A DNA stretch of 64,000 bases from Allium sativum (taxonomy: Eukaryota; Streptophyta; Magnoliopsida; Asparagales; Amaryllidaceae). Below the pieces are notes generated by a model. It did not search any database and was not told the origin of the DNA. It saw only the letters and a list, made by a program, of their open reading frames with translations. Where the stretch lies: contig CM060926.1 in NCBI GenBank assembly GCA_030737875.1, forward strand, positions 164,621,579 through 164,685,578, read 5' to 3'. The position numbers were made by a program, and so were the translations under genes. Positions 1 through 10,000 of the stretch are shown piece after piece (the first letter of the stretch is position 1; the number at the start of each line of letters is the position of its first letter).

Positions 1-199
1 TCAGCTTACGATACATATCCCATTGTGTTCGGAATGGGGGTAATTCGCTATGGACGACAGGCGGTGGGCCTCGTTTCGAGGTCTTAGGTAAAAGTCAACT
101 TTATGCAATTAAATTAATAAAAAAAAAAAAAATATCTTTCTCTTTTATCCTCCAGGCCCCCCCCCCCCGTTCAAAAAATTAAATTTCAGAATAAAAAAA

Positions 200-458
200 A
201 AAAGAGGGCGGAGCCCTAAAACCGCTCGACGGAGCCACATCGCGCGAGGCGCTGCTCCCCCCATCTCCGACAACTCCTCCGCCGCCCTCTCAGGTGAACC
301 CCCCCTCGTGAAAACAACCGAGCGCCTCCCCTTGAAGCCCTCGACGCCGACGAAGAAGCCGCGCCACCCCCCCCCCCCCCTCGAAGCAGCCCCTCCTGCC
401 ACCACCGATCGAAGACCCAAGCCGCCGACGAACTGCGAAGACCTCCCCCCCCTCTCAG
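200..458 (+). other. GC-rich block inside LTR A
   Basis: A GC-rich segment in otherwise A/T-rich sequence. The plus frame at 308 reads Pro/Arg/Ala-rich without any recognisable domain, and the C run in it differs between the two LTR copies (14 versus 13 C), which shifts the frame. Element B has a similar GC-rich Arg/Pro/Ala block about 1.05 kb from its LTR start; here the block is about 1.0-1.25 kb from the inferred LTR start. I treat it as LTR sequence (possibly leader), not a gene. The second copy is near 7996-8252. Confidence 0.5.
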
Positions 459-539
459 TAAGAATTTCTGTTTATTTTATTATTATTATTATTTTTTTTT
501 TTATTTTTTTTAAAAACCGATTTTAATAATGATTTTGTT

Positions 540-1135
540 TTAAAAATAAAAACTGAAAATGTTTAAAAGTAAAAAACTAAATATTTTTAAAGGTATAAAA
601 CTGAATATTTTTAAAAGGAATTTTTAAAAGTAATAAAACAGGAATTTTTAAAAAGTATTAAAAACTGGAATTTTTAAAAGCATTTTAAAAACCTGAATTT
701 TAAAACATAGAAAAAAAAACTGATTTATTTATAAAGTATTAAAAACTGAAATTTTTATAAAGTATAAAACTGGATTTTTTTTATAAAGTATTAAAACTGA
801 ATTTTTTTTAGAAATAAAAACTGGTTTTTGAAATAAAGGATAAAAACTGAATTTTATAAAAAAAAAAATAAAAACTGATTTAGTTTTAAAGGTAAAAGCT
901 TTAACATGGGAAGAAAGGTTTGAACTTTCAAGCAAAGTAAAAATCATATTTTTATATGGTGAAAGCAAAAGTAAAAATCATATTTTTATGTGTTGAAAGT
1001 CGAAATAAAAATCATATTTTTATATGTTGAAAGTCAAAGTAAAAATCATATTTTTATATATTGAATAGCGAAGTCAAAATTCGATTTTTACATATTGAGT
1101 AGCATAGTAAAAATTCTATTTTTACATATGTAGAG
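540..1135 (+). repeat. A/T-rich degenerate tandem repeats in LTR A
   Basis: From 540 to 900 a loose unit like AAAACTGAATTTTTATAAAG recurs. From about 930 to 1135 a unit of about 50 bp recurs four to five times, each with AAAAATCATATTTTTAT, which is self-complementary and can fold. The same block is at 8335-8930 in the 3' LTR. It occupies the same part of the LTR as the much longer hairpin array of element B. Confidence 0.7.
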
Positions 1136-1418
1136 GATACGGGCGAAAGCGACAATAGGCGAAGATTTCTATTAAGAAGAGTCTTGAAGTTGGATAGCTA
1201 TTGGTGAGAATTTCTCACCTTTCAATTTATTTTTCTAGTTATATATATACTAGGATGCAGACGGTGCTTAGTAGCACCCGACACCCGTCCACAGACCATG
1301 GACTTGTTTGTTTGACTGTTTGGTGATTGATTGTGATATTGGTTTGAATGTGGTTTGTGGTGTGAAAAATCGAATCGATAAATTGGTTAGGATTAGACGT
1401 GCGCCGTTATAAGGCGAA

Positions 1419-1546
1419 GGAGTAAGGCTAGGTTAGACCCTTACTCCAAAGTTTGTGGTTTGCATAACGAATTGATTTGATTGATGTGTGAATGGCGTGG
1501 GCCTTCACTAGACCGGGGATAAGGCTAGGCCTTGTCCCGTTTCTAG
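1419..1546 (+). other. Two related strong hairpins in LTR A
   Basis: Hairpin 1 pairs GGAGTAAGG (1419-1427) with CCTTACTCC (1439-1447), a perfect 9-bp stem. Hairpin 2 spans 1508-1546: CTAGACCGGGGATAAGGC on the left against GCCTTGTCCCGTTTCTAG on the right, nearly complete pairing with a tiny loop. Both have TAAGGCTAGG at the apex and lie next to a GCCGTTAT motif, so they look like two diverged copies of one structure. The 3' LTR copies are at 9214-9341. Confidence 0.6.
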
Positions 1547-2065
1547 TATCGTGCCGTTATGCCGCCGAAATTTTCTAAAATAAGTTAGAAAAATAAAAAT
1601 AGCATTTTATTTAACGAATGAACTGAATATAAATTCATATGTTAAAATAAAATGTGTTATCGTTAAAAATATAATTTTTAACGTGAATGTGAATAAATAA
1701 ATATTCATTTACAAACCAGACGGTTTGTTTATGTACACCTATTTGAATGACGTTGATTGGGTCGATAAATTTTACACATCGCCTAACTGCACAAATAAAA
1801 TATGTGTTTGATTGTTTGAAACCCCACACGGGTGTTAGGATGAAATTTGAAGTTCACTCATCCTGATTTATTAAATATGTCGATCGATTGATTGACAAGC
1901 TGCTATAAGCGTTAAATGTCTATATTTGATGCTTATACAGTGTAGTGCACTTTGGTTGATGGTTGATTATTCATCGTTGTTGATATATACATGTGTTGTA
2001 GAAAATCCATATAATTAACATTATATGGTAATTGATTGGGCCTCATTCCAGTTTCGAGAAAAAAA

Positions 2066-2165
2066 GAAATATTTGAAATAGAAATATTTGAAATAGAAAT
2101 ATTTGAAATAGAAATATTTGAAATAGAAATATTTGAAATAGAATATTTGAAAATAGAAATATGTG
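2066..2165 (+). repeat. 15-bp tandem repeat (GAAATATTTGAAATA)
   Basis: Five to six tandem copies of GAAATATTTGAAATA, the last ones slightly changed. The repeat is present again at 9861-9960 in the 3' LTR with the same variants. Confidence 0.85.
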
Positions 2166-2269
2166 AAGCCGTGAGGATTAGATTGACGCCATTTTGACGT
2201 GAACGATATTTATATCGATTTTATTCATTTTAAAATGAATATTGAAACGTGATTTCGAAATCGAATATT

Positions 2270-2566
2270 TTGAAATGAATTGAATTGAAAACGATTTCGA
2301 AATGAATTGAATTGAAAACGATTTCGAAATGAATTGAATTGAAAACGATTTCGAAATGAATTGAATTGAAAACGATTTCGAAATGAATTGAATTGAAAAC
2401 GATTTCGAAATGAATTGAATTGAAAACGATTTCGAAATGAATTGAATTGAAAACGATTTCGAAATGAATTGAATTGAAAACGATTTCGAAATGAATTGAA
2501 TTGAAAACGATTTCGAAATGAATTGAATTGAAAACGATTTCGAAATGAATTGAATTGAAAACGAAT
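2270..2566 (+). repeat. 27-bp minisatellite in LTR A
   Basis: About ten nearly perfect copies plus edge variants of a 27-bp unit made of GAATTGAATTGAAAACG and ATTTCGAAAT; the last 10 bases are a perfect palindrome. As 27 is a multiple of three, an artificial minus-strand frame (2225-2602) repeats a nine-residue unit; I do not regard it as a gene. The second copy of the array is at 10065-10361. Confidence 0.9.
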
Positions 2567-2794
2567 TCGAATTGAATTGAAAGCGAATTGAAATGAATTC
2601 AAATTGAATTGAAATTTGAATTGAATAGAAATGAATTTTGAAACGAATTTATAAAGAAGAATTCAATTTTGATTTGAATTGAAAAGGAAGTTGAAATTGC
2701 TTTTGAAACGAATTTAAAACCATTTATATAATTCGTTTTAAATAGTAATCGACGAAATATATATTATATATATAATATAATGGCCTGAATAGAA

Positions 2795-2995
2795 CGCGCC
2801 GCGCTGCGGCAGTTCGCGAATTTCGACCATTTGTTTCAAACGGACATTACGGGAGATCCGACCGTCGGATTCTCCTAAAACCGGAACCGTTGGGTTCGTA
2901 TCGAAAAGAGCTTTCTAATGAATGTTAGAAATTTGAAATCTAACGGTTGGATTTGGAGATACGTCCAAATCAAATTCGAAAAAGGTCGCTGTAAG
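2795..2995 (+). repeat. Repeated LTR module, inner copy (element A)
   Basis: The stretch starting GCGCCGCGCTGCGGCAGTTCG and continuing with CCGACCGTCGGAT, ACCGTTGGGTTCGTAT and AATCTAACGGTTGGATTT resembles both the start-proximal part of the same LTR (7200-7400) and the corresponding part of element B (35975-36175). It appears to be a module used twice per LTR in both families. The second A copy is at 10590-10790. Confidence 0.45.
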
Positions 2996-3443
2996 TGCAG
3001 TTCGATGGCCGTTAATGGAAATCGACCGTACGGGCCTTGATAAAATTATTAAAAATAGTAATAATTTGTGTAAAATCATAAGAAATGATTTGTGAAAGTT
3101 TGGGATGAAAAACTCCATGTTTGAAAAGATAAAAATAGATTTTTATCGAAATGAACTAGTTTTGAACTAGAATTATAATTCTATTTATTTTTAAATAAAT
3201 AAATTGAATTTGAAATGGTTTTGAAAATAACCAAAATTTCCAATGATTGCATTGGAGTGGATTTGAATCGAAATTGTCTTCGGAATATTTCGATGTTGGA
3301 ATTCGTGATATTACAGGTGTTGTTATGGAAATTTGAAAGATATATATGTATATCGTTATTTCCAATACGACATTTGTTAATCGTAGAATTTGATATTGAA
3401 TATAGGCCGATATAGTTTCTATTCAGAGCCTTGTATTGAATAT

Positions 3444-4055
3444 CGAATGTGATTTGGGTTTGTCGTGAATGGTGTCTTCACTAACACTGTTCTTGAACCC
3501 AGTTGAGAAAAGATTAAATCTTTTTATTTAGATTTAATGAAGTGTACCAATTAAATGATATTTAATTGGAATTGAATTGGTATTGATTTTTGGGTTTATC
3601 GTGAACAGTGTTTTAAATAACACTTGTTCTTTAACCCGATAATTAATCGAATGTGATTTGGGTTTGTCGTGAATGGTGTCTTCACTAACACTGTTCTTGA
3701 ACCCAGTTGAGAAAAGATTAAATCTTTTTATTTAGATTTAATGAAGTGTACCAATTAAATGATATTTAATTGGAATTGAATTGATATTGATTTTTGGGTT
3801 TATCGTGAACAGTGTTTTAAATAACACTTGTTCTTTAACCCGATAATTAATCGAATGTGATTTGGGTTTGTCGTGAATGGTGTCTTCACTAACACTGTTC
3901 TTGAACCCAGTTGAGAAAAGATTAAATCTTTTTATTTAGATTTAATGAAGTGTACCAATTAAATGATATTTAATTGGAATTGAATTGGTATTGATTTTTG
4001 GGTTTATCGTGAATAGTGTTTTAAATAACACTTGTTCTTTAACCCGATAATTAAT
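3444..4055 (+). repeat. 204-bp direct repeat, three copies
   Basis: The units start at 3444, 3648 and 3852, each beginning CGAATGTGATTTGGGTTTG; a diverged partial fourth follows from 4056. The copies are nearly identical. Each unit holds two imperfect stem-loops bounded by GGGTTT and AACCC. The same three units are at 11239-11850 in the 3' LTR. Confidence 0.9.
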
Positions 4056-5379
4056 GGAATGTGATTTTGGGTTTATCGTGAATCGTGTTTTTAAATGACA
4101 CTGATTCTTTAACCCAGATAATGATTAAAACTAAGTGGAGTTTTAATGAATCTTTAATTAGATTGAAAGGATCGAGAATGGAGTATCACCAGTTTTGCTC
4201 CAGGCGATAGTTAAATCTTTAATTAGATTTGAACGTGAAATTTAGAAACTAACTGTCGGTTAGCCAAGCAGAATGGTTTTCTGGATATTGATCTGATGTT
4301 GGTTTCGGCCTTCGGGGTTAATATTTGGGGAATTATTCTCTTGATTAATTTACGGTTAGTGACTAATGAACTGGAATGAGGCGTATGTTGTGTTTGTGTA
4401 ACACTTACTTAAAATATACGCGAGTTATTCGGAAAGACCGGGTTTATCCCATTCTGAATAACTGATACGACGATAAGTCGAAGATGAAGACGATGGTCGA
4501 AGACCGGAAGTCTTCACGTCGTTTGGGTGATAACTGATGATCTTGATTGGGCTGTACACCCAAGAAGATGGAAACAGTTAGTGATCGTCCAGACGTACTT
4601 GGAGATCGATGGATATGCGGGGTACTAGGTGCCTCCGGTTTCGTTCAGACCCAGAACGGACTTGTAAATGGACTGTGTGTCTGACATCGGATTTCATTCT
4701 GTGTGACTGATATCGGTTGCATAGGATGGTTTGCCTGTGTGGCATGCTAAGATGCAAATGATCAAGGCTTCTGTTGAAAAGCAAAGTCTTGTGGTGATGA
4801 TCAAAGCACGGCCTTTGTGGCGTAGCTTTGTGTAACGTTTACCTCGCGTGTTTCACACCAGGTATGAACCAAAAACGGGAGACGGACCTCAGGGAGGACT
4901 TGCGTTTCTTTCTAGCTAGAAGTGGCGTCAGTGGTTTTACACGCCCTGACGAGTTTGACTTATGTGGTTGTTGCTGTTGCGAGGCGCCTCGGTTATATCG
5001 GTTTCGGCCGAATGCATTCTGGTCGGCTGACGGACCAGACTTACACCCCATAGGGTGGGGAGACGTATTGTTCAGGCATAATAATCCACTCCGTGTGGAC
5101 CGGCCCTGACGATCCAAGGCTTGCCTGCGCGCTTGCCTGAGACATGGGCTAGATTGTCTCGAATCGGTTGAGGACTATCTTTTGCCTCGGTTCATAGATG
5201 GAAACCCAATTTCCAAATACGAGACTTTGCGGTTTTGATTGTATATCCTATATATGGCGACATAGTGGGATGGGGCGCTCATGCCGCCTATGATTGATAC
5301 TTATGATTTGAAGTGTTTTATATACTATGCACTTATAATAGTATCAAATGATTTGTTTTAAACGTATCAAGCATTCTTT

Positions 5380-5451
5380 GGCTGTTATAAGGGAAAACCC
5401 TATCCTCGACTGCGTTGCATTGTGTGATGGGACCTGGGTCTTATAACAGCT
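5380..5451 (+). other. Conserved LTR-end hairpin (element A)
   Basis: GCTGTTATAAG (5381-5391) pairs perfectly with CTTATAACAGC (5440-5450), enclosing a 48-nt loop that contains TGCGTTGCATTGTGTGATGG. Element B has the same loop core between different but again perfectly paired arms. A TATA-like CTATATATGG lies near 5250; if it is the promoter, this hairpin would lie in the 5' leader of the transcript, but that start is a guess. The 3' LTR of A is truncated before this point. Confidence 0.65.
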
Positions 5452-5589
5452 TCATTTTTCTTTATTTAGCATTGCGCTGTTGGTTTTATGCACTGGTATT
5501 CTTGGGAGGAAACCCGTTCCGTGTTATACGGCGTGGTCCCTTGATTTACCTAATGATTTGAAATAAAGATTAATAACTGTTTTAGTTCT

Positions 5590-5665
5590 CACACCAGTCA
5601 CATGACTGACCTGGAGTTTATTGTTTTAACCTAAACTCTGGGTGCCCCTATTTTCGACACGGGCA
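5590..5665 (+). other. Cluster of small conserved stems near LTR A end
   Basis: Three short stems follow one another: AGTC/GACT in CACACCAGTCACATGACTGA, then AGTTT with AAACT, then TGCCC (5643-5647) with GGGCA (5661-5665). Element B keeps all three (around 37428-37501) while the loops differ. Individually these stems are too short to prove anything; the shared order is the evidence. Confidence 0.45.
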
Positions 5666-5975
5666 GCTAGTAGTTTTGGTTTTGCAGATTTATATTCACA
5701 GGATCCTGGTTTACAGCTGGAACGATATCCGGAAAGCTTTGTATCCGTATATCTCATTCTAGTTGTGTATTGTATTATTTTCCGCTGCTATGTATTTAAA
5801 TGTAATTTAAATCTCTGATATTTCTGTGTAATATTCATTTATACTCTGTATATTCTTGTAATCTGATGCATTGTTGTAATATACAATGAAACGTTCTTCT
5901 GTATGCGTTCTGCTGTGGTTTGTTCTCGAACTATCCGACGCTTTCCTTTACGGGGAGGTTGCGGGTCGTCACATT

Positions 5976-5987
5976 TGGTATCAGAGC
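5976..5987 (+). promoter_or_regulatory. Primer binding site, tRNA-iMet type (element A)
   Basis: TGGTATCAGAGC lies three bases after the LTR end. This is the standard plant site complementary to the 3' end of initiator methionine tRNA. It is followed by AGCTTTG (5985-5991) pairing with CAAAGCT (5997-6003), a hairpin also present in element B. Confidence 0.9.
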
Positions 5988-6996
5988 TTTGGTTTACAAA
6001 GCTAGAGAACAAGACACATTAGAACCATACGGAAGAATTCATCAGATATTGGATTAGTAATATCCAATGAGAATGACTCGTTAGAGATGGGATCAGTAGT
6101 GTCCTAGAACGAGTGTGAAGAGTAAATTTTTAAAGTGAAAACAAATTTTGTTTTGAAAATTTAAATCAATTATTCGTATTGGATTATTTATTTATATTGA
6201 TGTGGACAATCCAGTATATATAGATTTTGCATATACGTCTGATCCGCGTGTATTCGAAGTTTTAATATACTGGATAGATATAGAATCACACTCTAGTCGC
6301 CCGGAGAAGGTACTGATGATAGCACGTGCATCATCAGTATTTATGTTCGTGTTTCGAAGGTGTGATATCTATATATTTCCATTAGACTGGTGTGAGAACC
6401 AAAACTTATATAGTTAGGAACACATTGTTGTGAATTGGTATCAAAAACATGATTTTTTGTATATGTATCAAAATTATGAATTTGAAATTCTAATTCACTA
6501 ATTGATTGATGTTTGTGTTGTTTGTTTAGTTGTTTGCTAATTTTGAACCATTAGCCTAATTGAACCCAATATTGAATTGTATTGAGAATTAGTTGCATTT
6601 GCTTGCATATACATATATATCATTGAACAGGTCATAGCAAGGAGGCTAGAGCAGAGAATAAAATTTGTTTGCCTGACAAATAGGTACATGTTTACTACAT
6701 AATTTCCTGTTTTGTTTGGGTGATGATGATTTTGTGGGCCTATTGGCTAGCCGCTTGGCTTTTTCTTTTTCTTTTTGAGATCTGAAGGACCGGGGAAGCT
6801 ATTTGAAATTCCCCGATGCTCCCGGTGCAGGGGAGGTTATGGCGAAATTTTTCGAAAATTTAGGGTGTTAGCCAAATTTTTGAAATTTTGAAAATTCTCA
6901 GAAACTGAAGAGTTAGAGAATGGAAGCCAGATCGAGCGTAGAGTTGAATTATCAAACCACTTTCGACTTTGTTCCTTTTCGGGGACGAAAAGTTTT

Positions 6997-7009
6997 AAGT
7001 GGGGGAGAT
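6997..7009 (+). promoter_or_regulatory. Polypurine tract (element A)
   Basis: AAGTGGGGGAGAT directly precedes the LTR start TGTAACAACCCG. It is the plus-strand priming site in reverse transcription. The preceding TTCGGGGACGAAAAG is also shared with elements B and D. Confidence 0.85.
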
Positions 7010-10000
7010 TGTAACAACCCGTAAATTCTGGGCCAGTTTAAAATTTTTATTTTGGCAATTTTAGTGAATTTTGATTATTTAAAATGAATTATTTTAAATA
7101 ATATCGACGAGAAATTTATTTAGAATATAAATCGAACGTATATATTATACGCGTCGTCGTTAGAATATAAATATTTATATATAATTATAAAAGGAATTGA
7201 AAATGGCGCGGTAGTTCGAAAATTCGATTTCTAATTTCAAATGAATATACAGAATTCAATATAAGTCAGAATTGAACGAAACAAGAAATATTTGAATCTG
7301 TATAACTATATCTTTGTAACGAAGTTAACAAACTGAGATTTCATCTTAGAAATGATAAGATATGTCCAGTTGAAAATTAGAAATAGTCGCTGTGGAATTT
7401 ATATATATTTTAATATAATATATGGCCCTTAAAAATAGCCATTTTGCAAACGACCTCGGATTTCGACGAAACCAGTTTTGTTGGATTCGCAGTGTAAAGT
7501 TATTGCTAGATTCCAAATTTCATAATTTTTCGAATCAATATGTGAGCGTGGCAAAGGAAAACGCGTTTGACCAGTTTCAGTTGATTTTAATCGACTGGAA
7601 ATTGGCCATTTTTCAAACAGTCTCAGAATTCGACGAAACTAGTTTTGTTAGGACCGTATCGTCAATACGAAGCTAGAAAATATTTTTCTGCAATTTATAG
7701 AGTTATTATGTGACCCCGGTAATTTGAAATGTACGTTTAAAATTCAATATAGTGATTTAAATGTAAATTTAACGGAAACTGATTCAAACGGTCGAATCAG
7801 CTTACGATACATATCCCATTGTGTTCGGAATGGGGGTAATTCGCTATGGACGACAGGCGGTGGGCCTCGTTTCGAGGTCTTAGGTAAAAGTCAACTTTAT
7901 GCAATTAAATTAATAAAAAAAAAAAAAATATCTTTCTCTTTTATCCTCCAGGCCCCCCCCCCCCGTTCAAAAAATTAAATTTCAGAATAAAAAAAAAAAG
8001 AGGGCGGAGCCCTAAAACCGCTCGACGGAGCCACATCGCGCGAGGCGCTGCTCCCCCCATCTCCGACAACTCCTCCGCCGCCCTCTCAGGTGAACCCCCC
8101 CTCGTGAAAACAACCGAGCGCCTCCCCTTGAAGCCCTCGACGCCGACGAAGAAGCCGCGCCACCCCCCCCCCCCCTCGAAGCAGCCCCTCCTGCCACCAC
8201 CGATCGAAGACCCAAGCCGCCGACGAACTGCGAAGACCTCCCCCCCCTCTCAGTAAGAATTTCTGTTTATTTTATTATTATTATTATTTTTTTTTTTATT
8301 TTTTTTAAAAACCGATTTTAATAATGATTTTGTTTTAAAAATAAAAACTGAAAATGTTTAAAAGTAAAAAACTAAATATTTTTAAAGGTATAAAACTGAA
8401 TATTTTTAAAAGGAATTTTTAAAAGTAATAAAACAGGAATTTTTAAAAAGTATTAAAAACTGGAATTTTTAAAAGCATTTTAAAAACCTGAATTTTAAAA
8501 CATAGAAAAAAAAACTGATTTATTTATAAAGTATTAAAAACTGAAATTTTTATAAAGTATAAAACTGGATTTTTTTTATAAAGTATTAAAACTGAATTTT
8601 TTTTAGAAATAAAAACTGGTTTTTGAAATAAAGGATAAAAACTGAATTTTATAAAAAAAAAAATAAAAACTGATTTAGTTTTAAAGGTAAAAGCTTTAAC
8701 ATGGGAAGAAAGGTTTGAACTTTCAAGCAAAGTAAAAATCATATTTTTATATGGTGAAAGCAAAAGTAAAAATCATATTTTTATGTGTTGAAAGTCGAAA
8801 TAAAAATCATATTTTTATATGTTGAAAGTCAAAGTAAAAATCATATTTTTATATATTGAATAGCGAAGTCAAAATTCGATTTTTACATATTGAGTAGCAT
8901 AGTAAAAATTCTATTTTTACATATGTAGAGGATACGGGCGAAAGCGACAATAGGCGAAGATTTCTATTAAGAAGAGTCTTGAAGTTGGATAGCTATTGGT
9001 GAGAATTTCTCACCTTTCAATTTATTTTTCTAGTTATATATATACTAGGATGCAGACGGTGCTTAGTAGCACCCGACACCCGTCCACAGACCATGGACTT
9101 GTTTGTTTGACTGTTTGGTGATTGATTGTGATATTGGTTTGAATGTGGTTTGTGGTGTGAAAAATCGAATCGATAAATTGGTTAGGATTAGACGTGCGCC
9201 GTTATAAGGCGAAGGAGTAAGGCTAGGTTAGACCCTTACTCCAAAGTTTGTGGTTTGCATAACGAATTGATTTGATTGATGTGTGAATGGCGTGGGCCTT
9301 CACTAGACCGGGGATAAGGCTAGGCCTTGTCCCGTTTCTAGTATCGTGCCGTTATGCCGCCGAAATTTTCTAAAATAAGTTAGAAAAATAAAAATAGCAT
9401 TTTATTTAACGAATGAACTGAATATAAATTCATATGTTAAAATAAAATGTGTTATCGTTAAAAATATAATTTTTAACGTGAATGTGAATAAATAAATATT
9501 CATTTACAAACCAGACGGTTTGTTTATGTACACCTATTTGAATGACGTTGATTGGGTCGATAAATTTTACACATCGCCTAACTGCACAAATAAAATATGT
9601 GTTTGATTGTTTGAAACCCCACACGGGTGTTAGGATGAAATTTGAAGTTCACTCATCCTGATTTATTAAATATGTCGATCGATTGATTGACAAGCTGCTA
9701 TAAGCGTTAAATGTCTATATTTGATGCTTATACAGTGTAGTGCACTTTGGTTGATGGTTGATTATTCATCGTTGTTGATATATACATGTGTTGTAGAAAA
9801 TCCATATAATTAACATTATATGGTAATTGATTGGGCCTCATTCCAGTTTCGAGAAAAAAAGAAATATTTGAAATAGAAATATTTGAAATAGAAATATTTG
9901 AAATAGAAATATTTGAAATAGAAATATTTGAAATAGAATATTTGAAAATAGAAATATGTGAAGCCGTGAGGATTAGATTGACGCCATTTTGACGTGAACG

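Larger units (their letters stand above)
1..5973 (+). mobile_element. Element A, 5' LTR (left part outside window)
   Basis: Positions 1-5296 recur almost base for base at 7797-13092; the only difference I see is one C fewer in the run near 367. The right end is set by GTCGTCACA followed at once by a tRNA-iMet primer site. The left end lies outside; from the 3' copy about 787 bp are missing, so the full LTR is about 6.76 kb, extreme for a plant LTR. It has no long reading frame. It contains a GC-rich block, A/T hairpin repeats, a 27-bp array, three 204-bp repeats and a structured stretch near its 3' end. Short frames inside, such as 4828-5109, occur identically in both copies only because the LTRs are identical. 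Confidence 0.9.
5974..7009 (+). mobile_element. Element A internal region, non-coding
   Basis: Only 1,036 bp lie between primer site and polypurine tract. No gag, protease, reverse transcriptase or integrase motif is present in any frame. The longest frame, 6202-6417 (71 codons), has no recognisable motif. The element therefore must have depended on proteins from another element. The last part, TTCGGGGACGAAAAGT and the following purine tract, closely matches the corresponding end of the Tekay chromovirus at the right of this window. Confidence 0.85.

Noticed and set aside
2225..2602. 125-codon minus-strand frame with nine-residue repeats, present twice (also 10020-10397)
   Set aside because: It is produced by the 27-bp satellite, whose unit length is a multiple of three; the composition is that of the DNA repeat.
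4828..5109. Cys-containing 93-codon frame, identical at 12623-12904
   Set aside because: Identity only reflects identical LTRs; element B, which aligns here, does not keep the frame.
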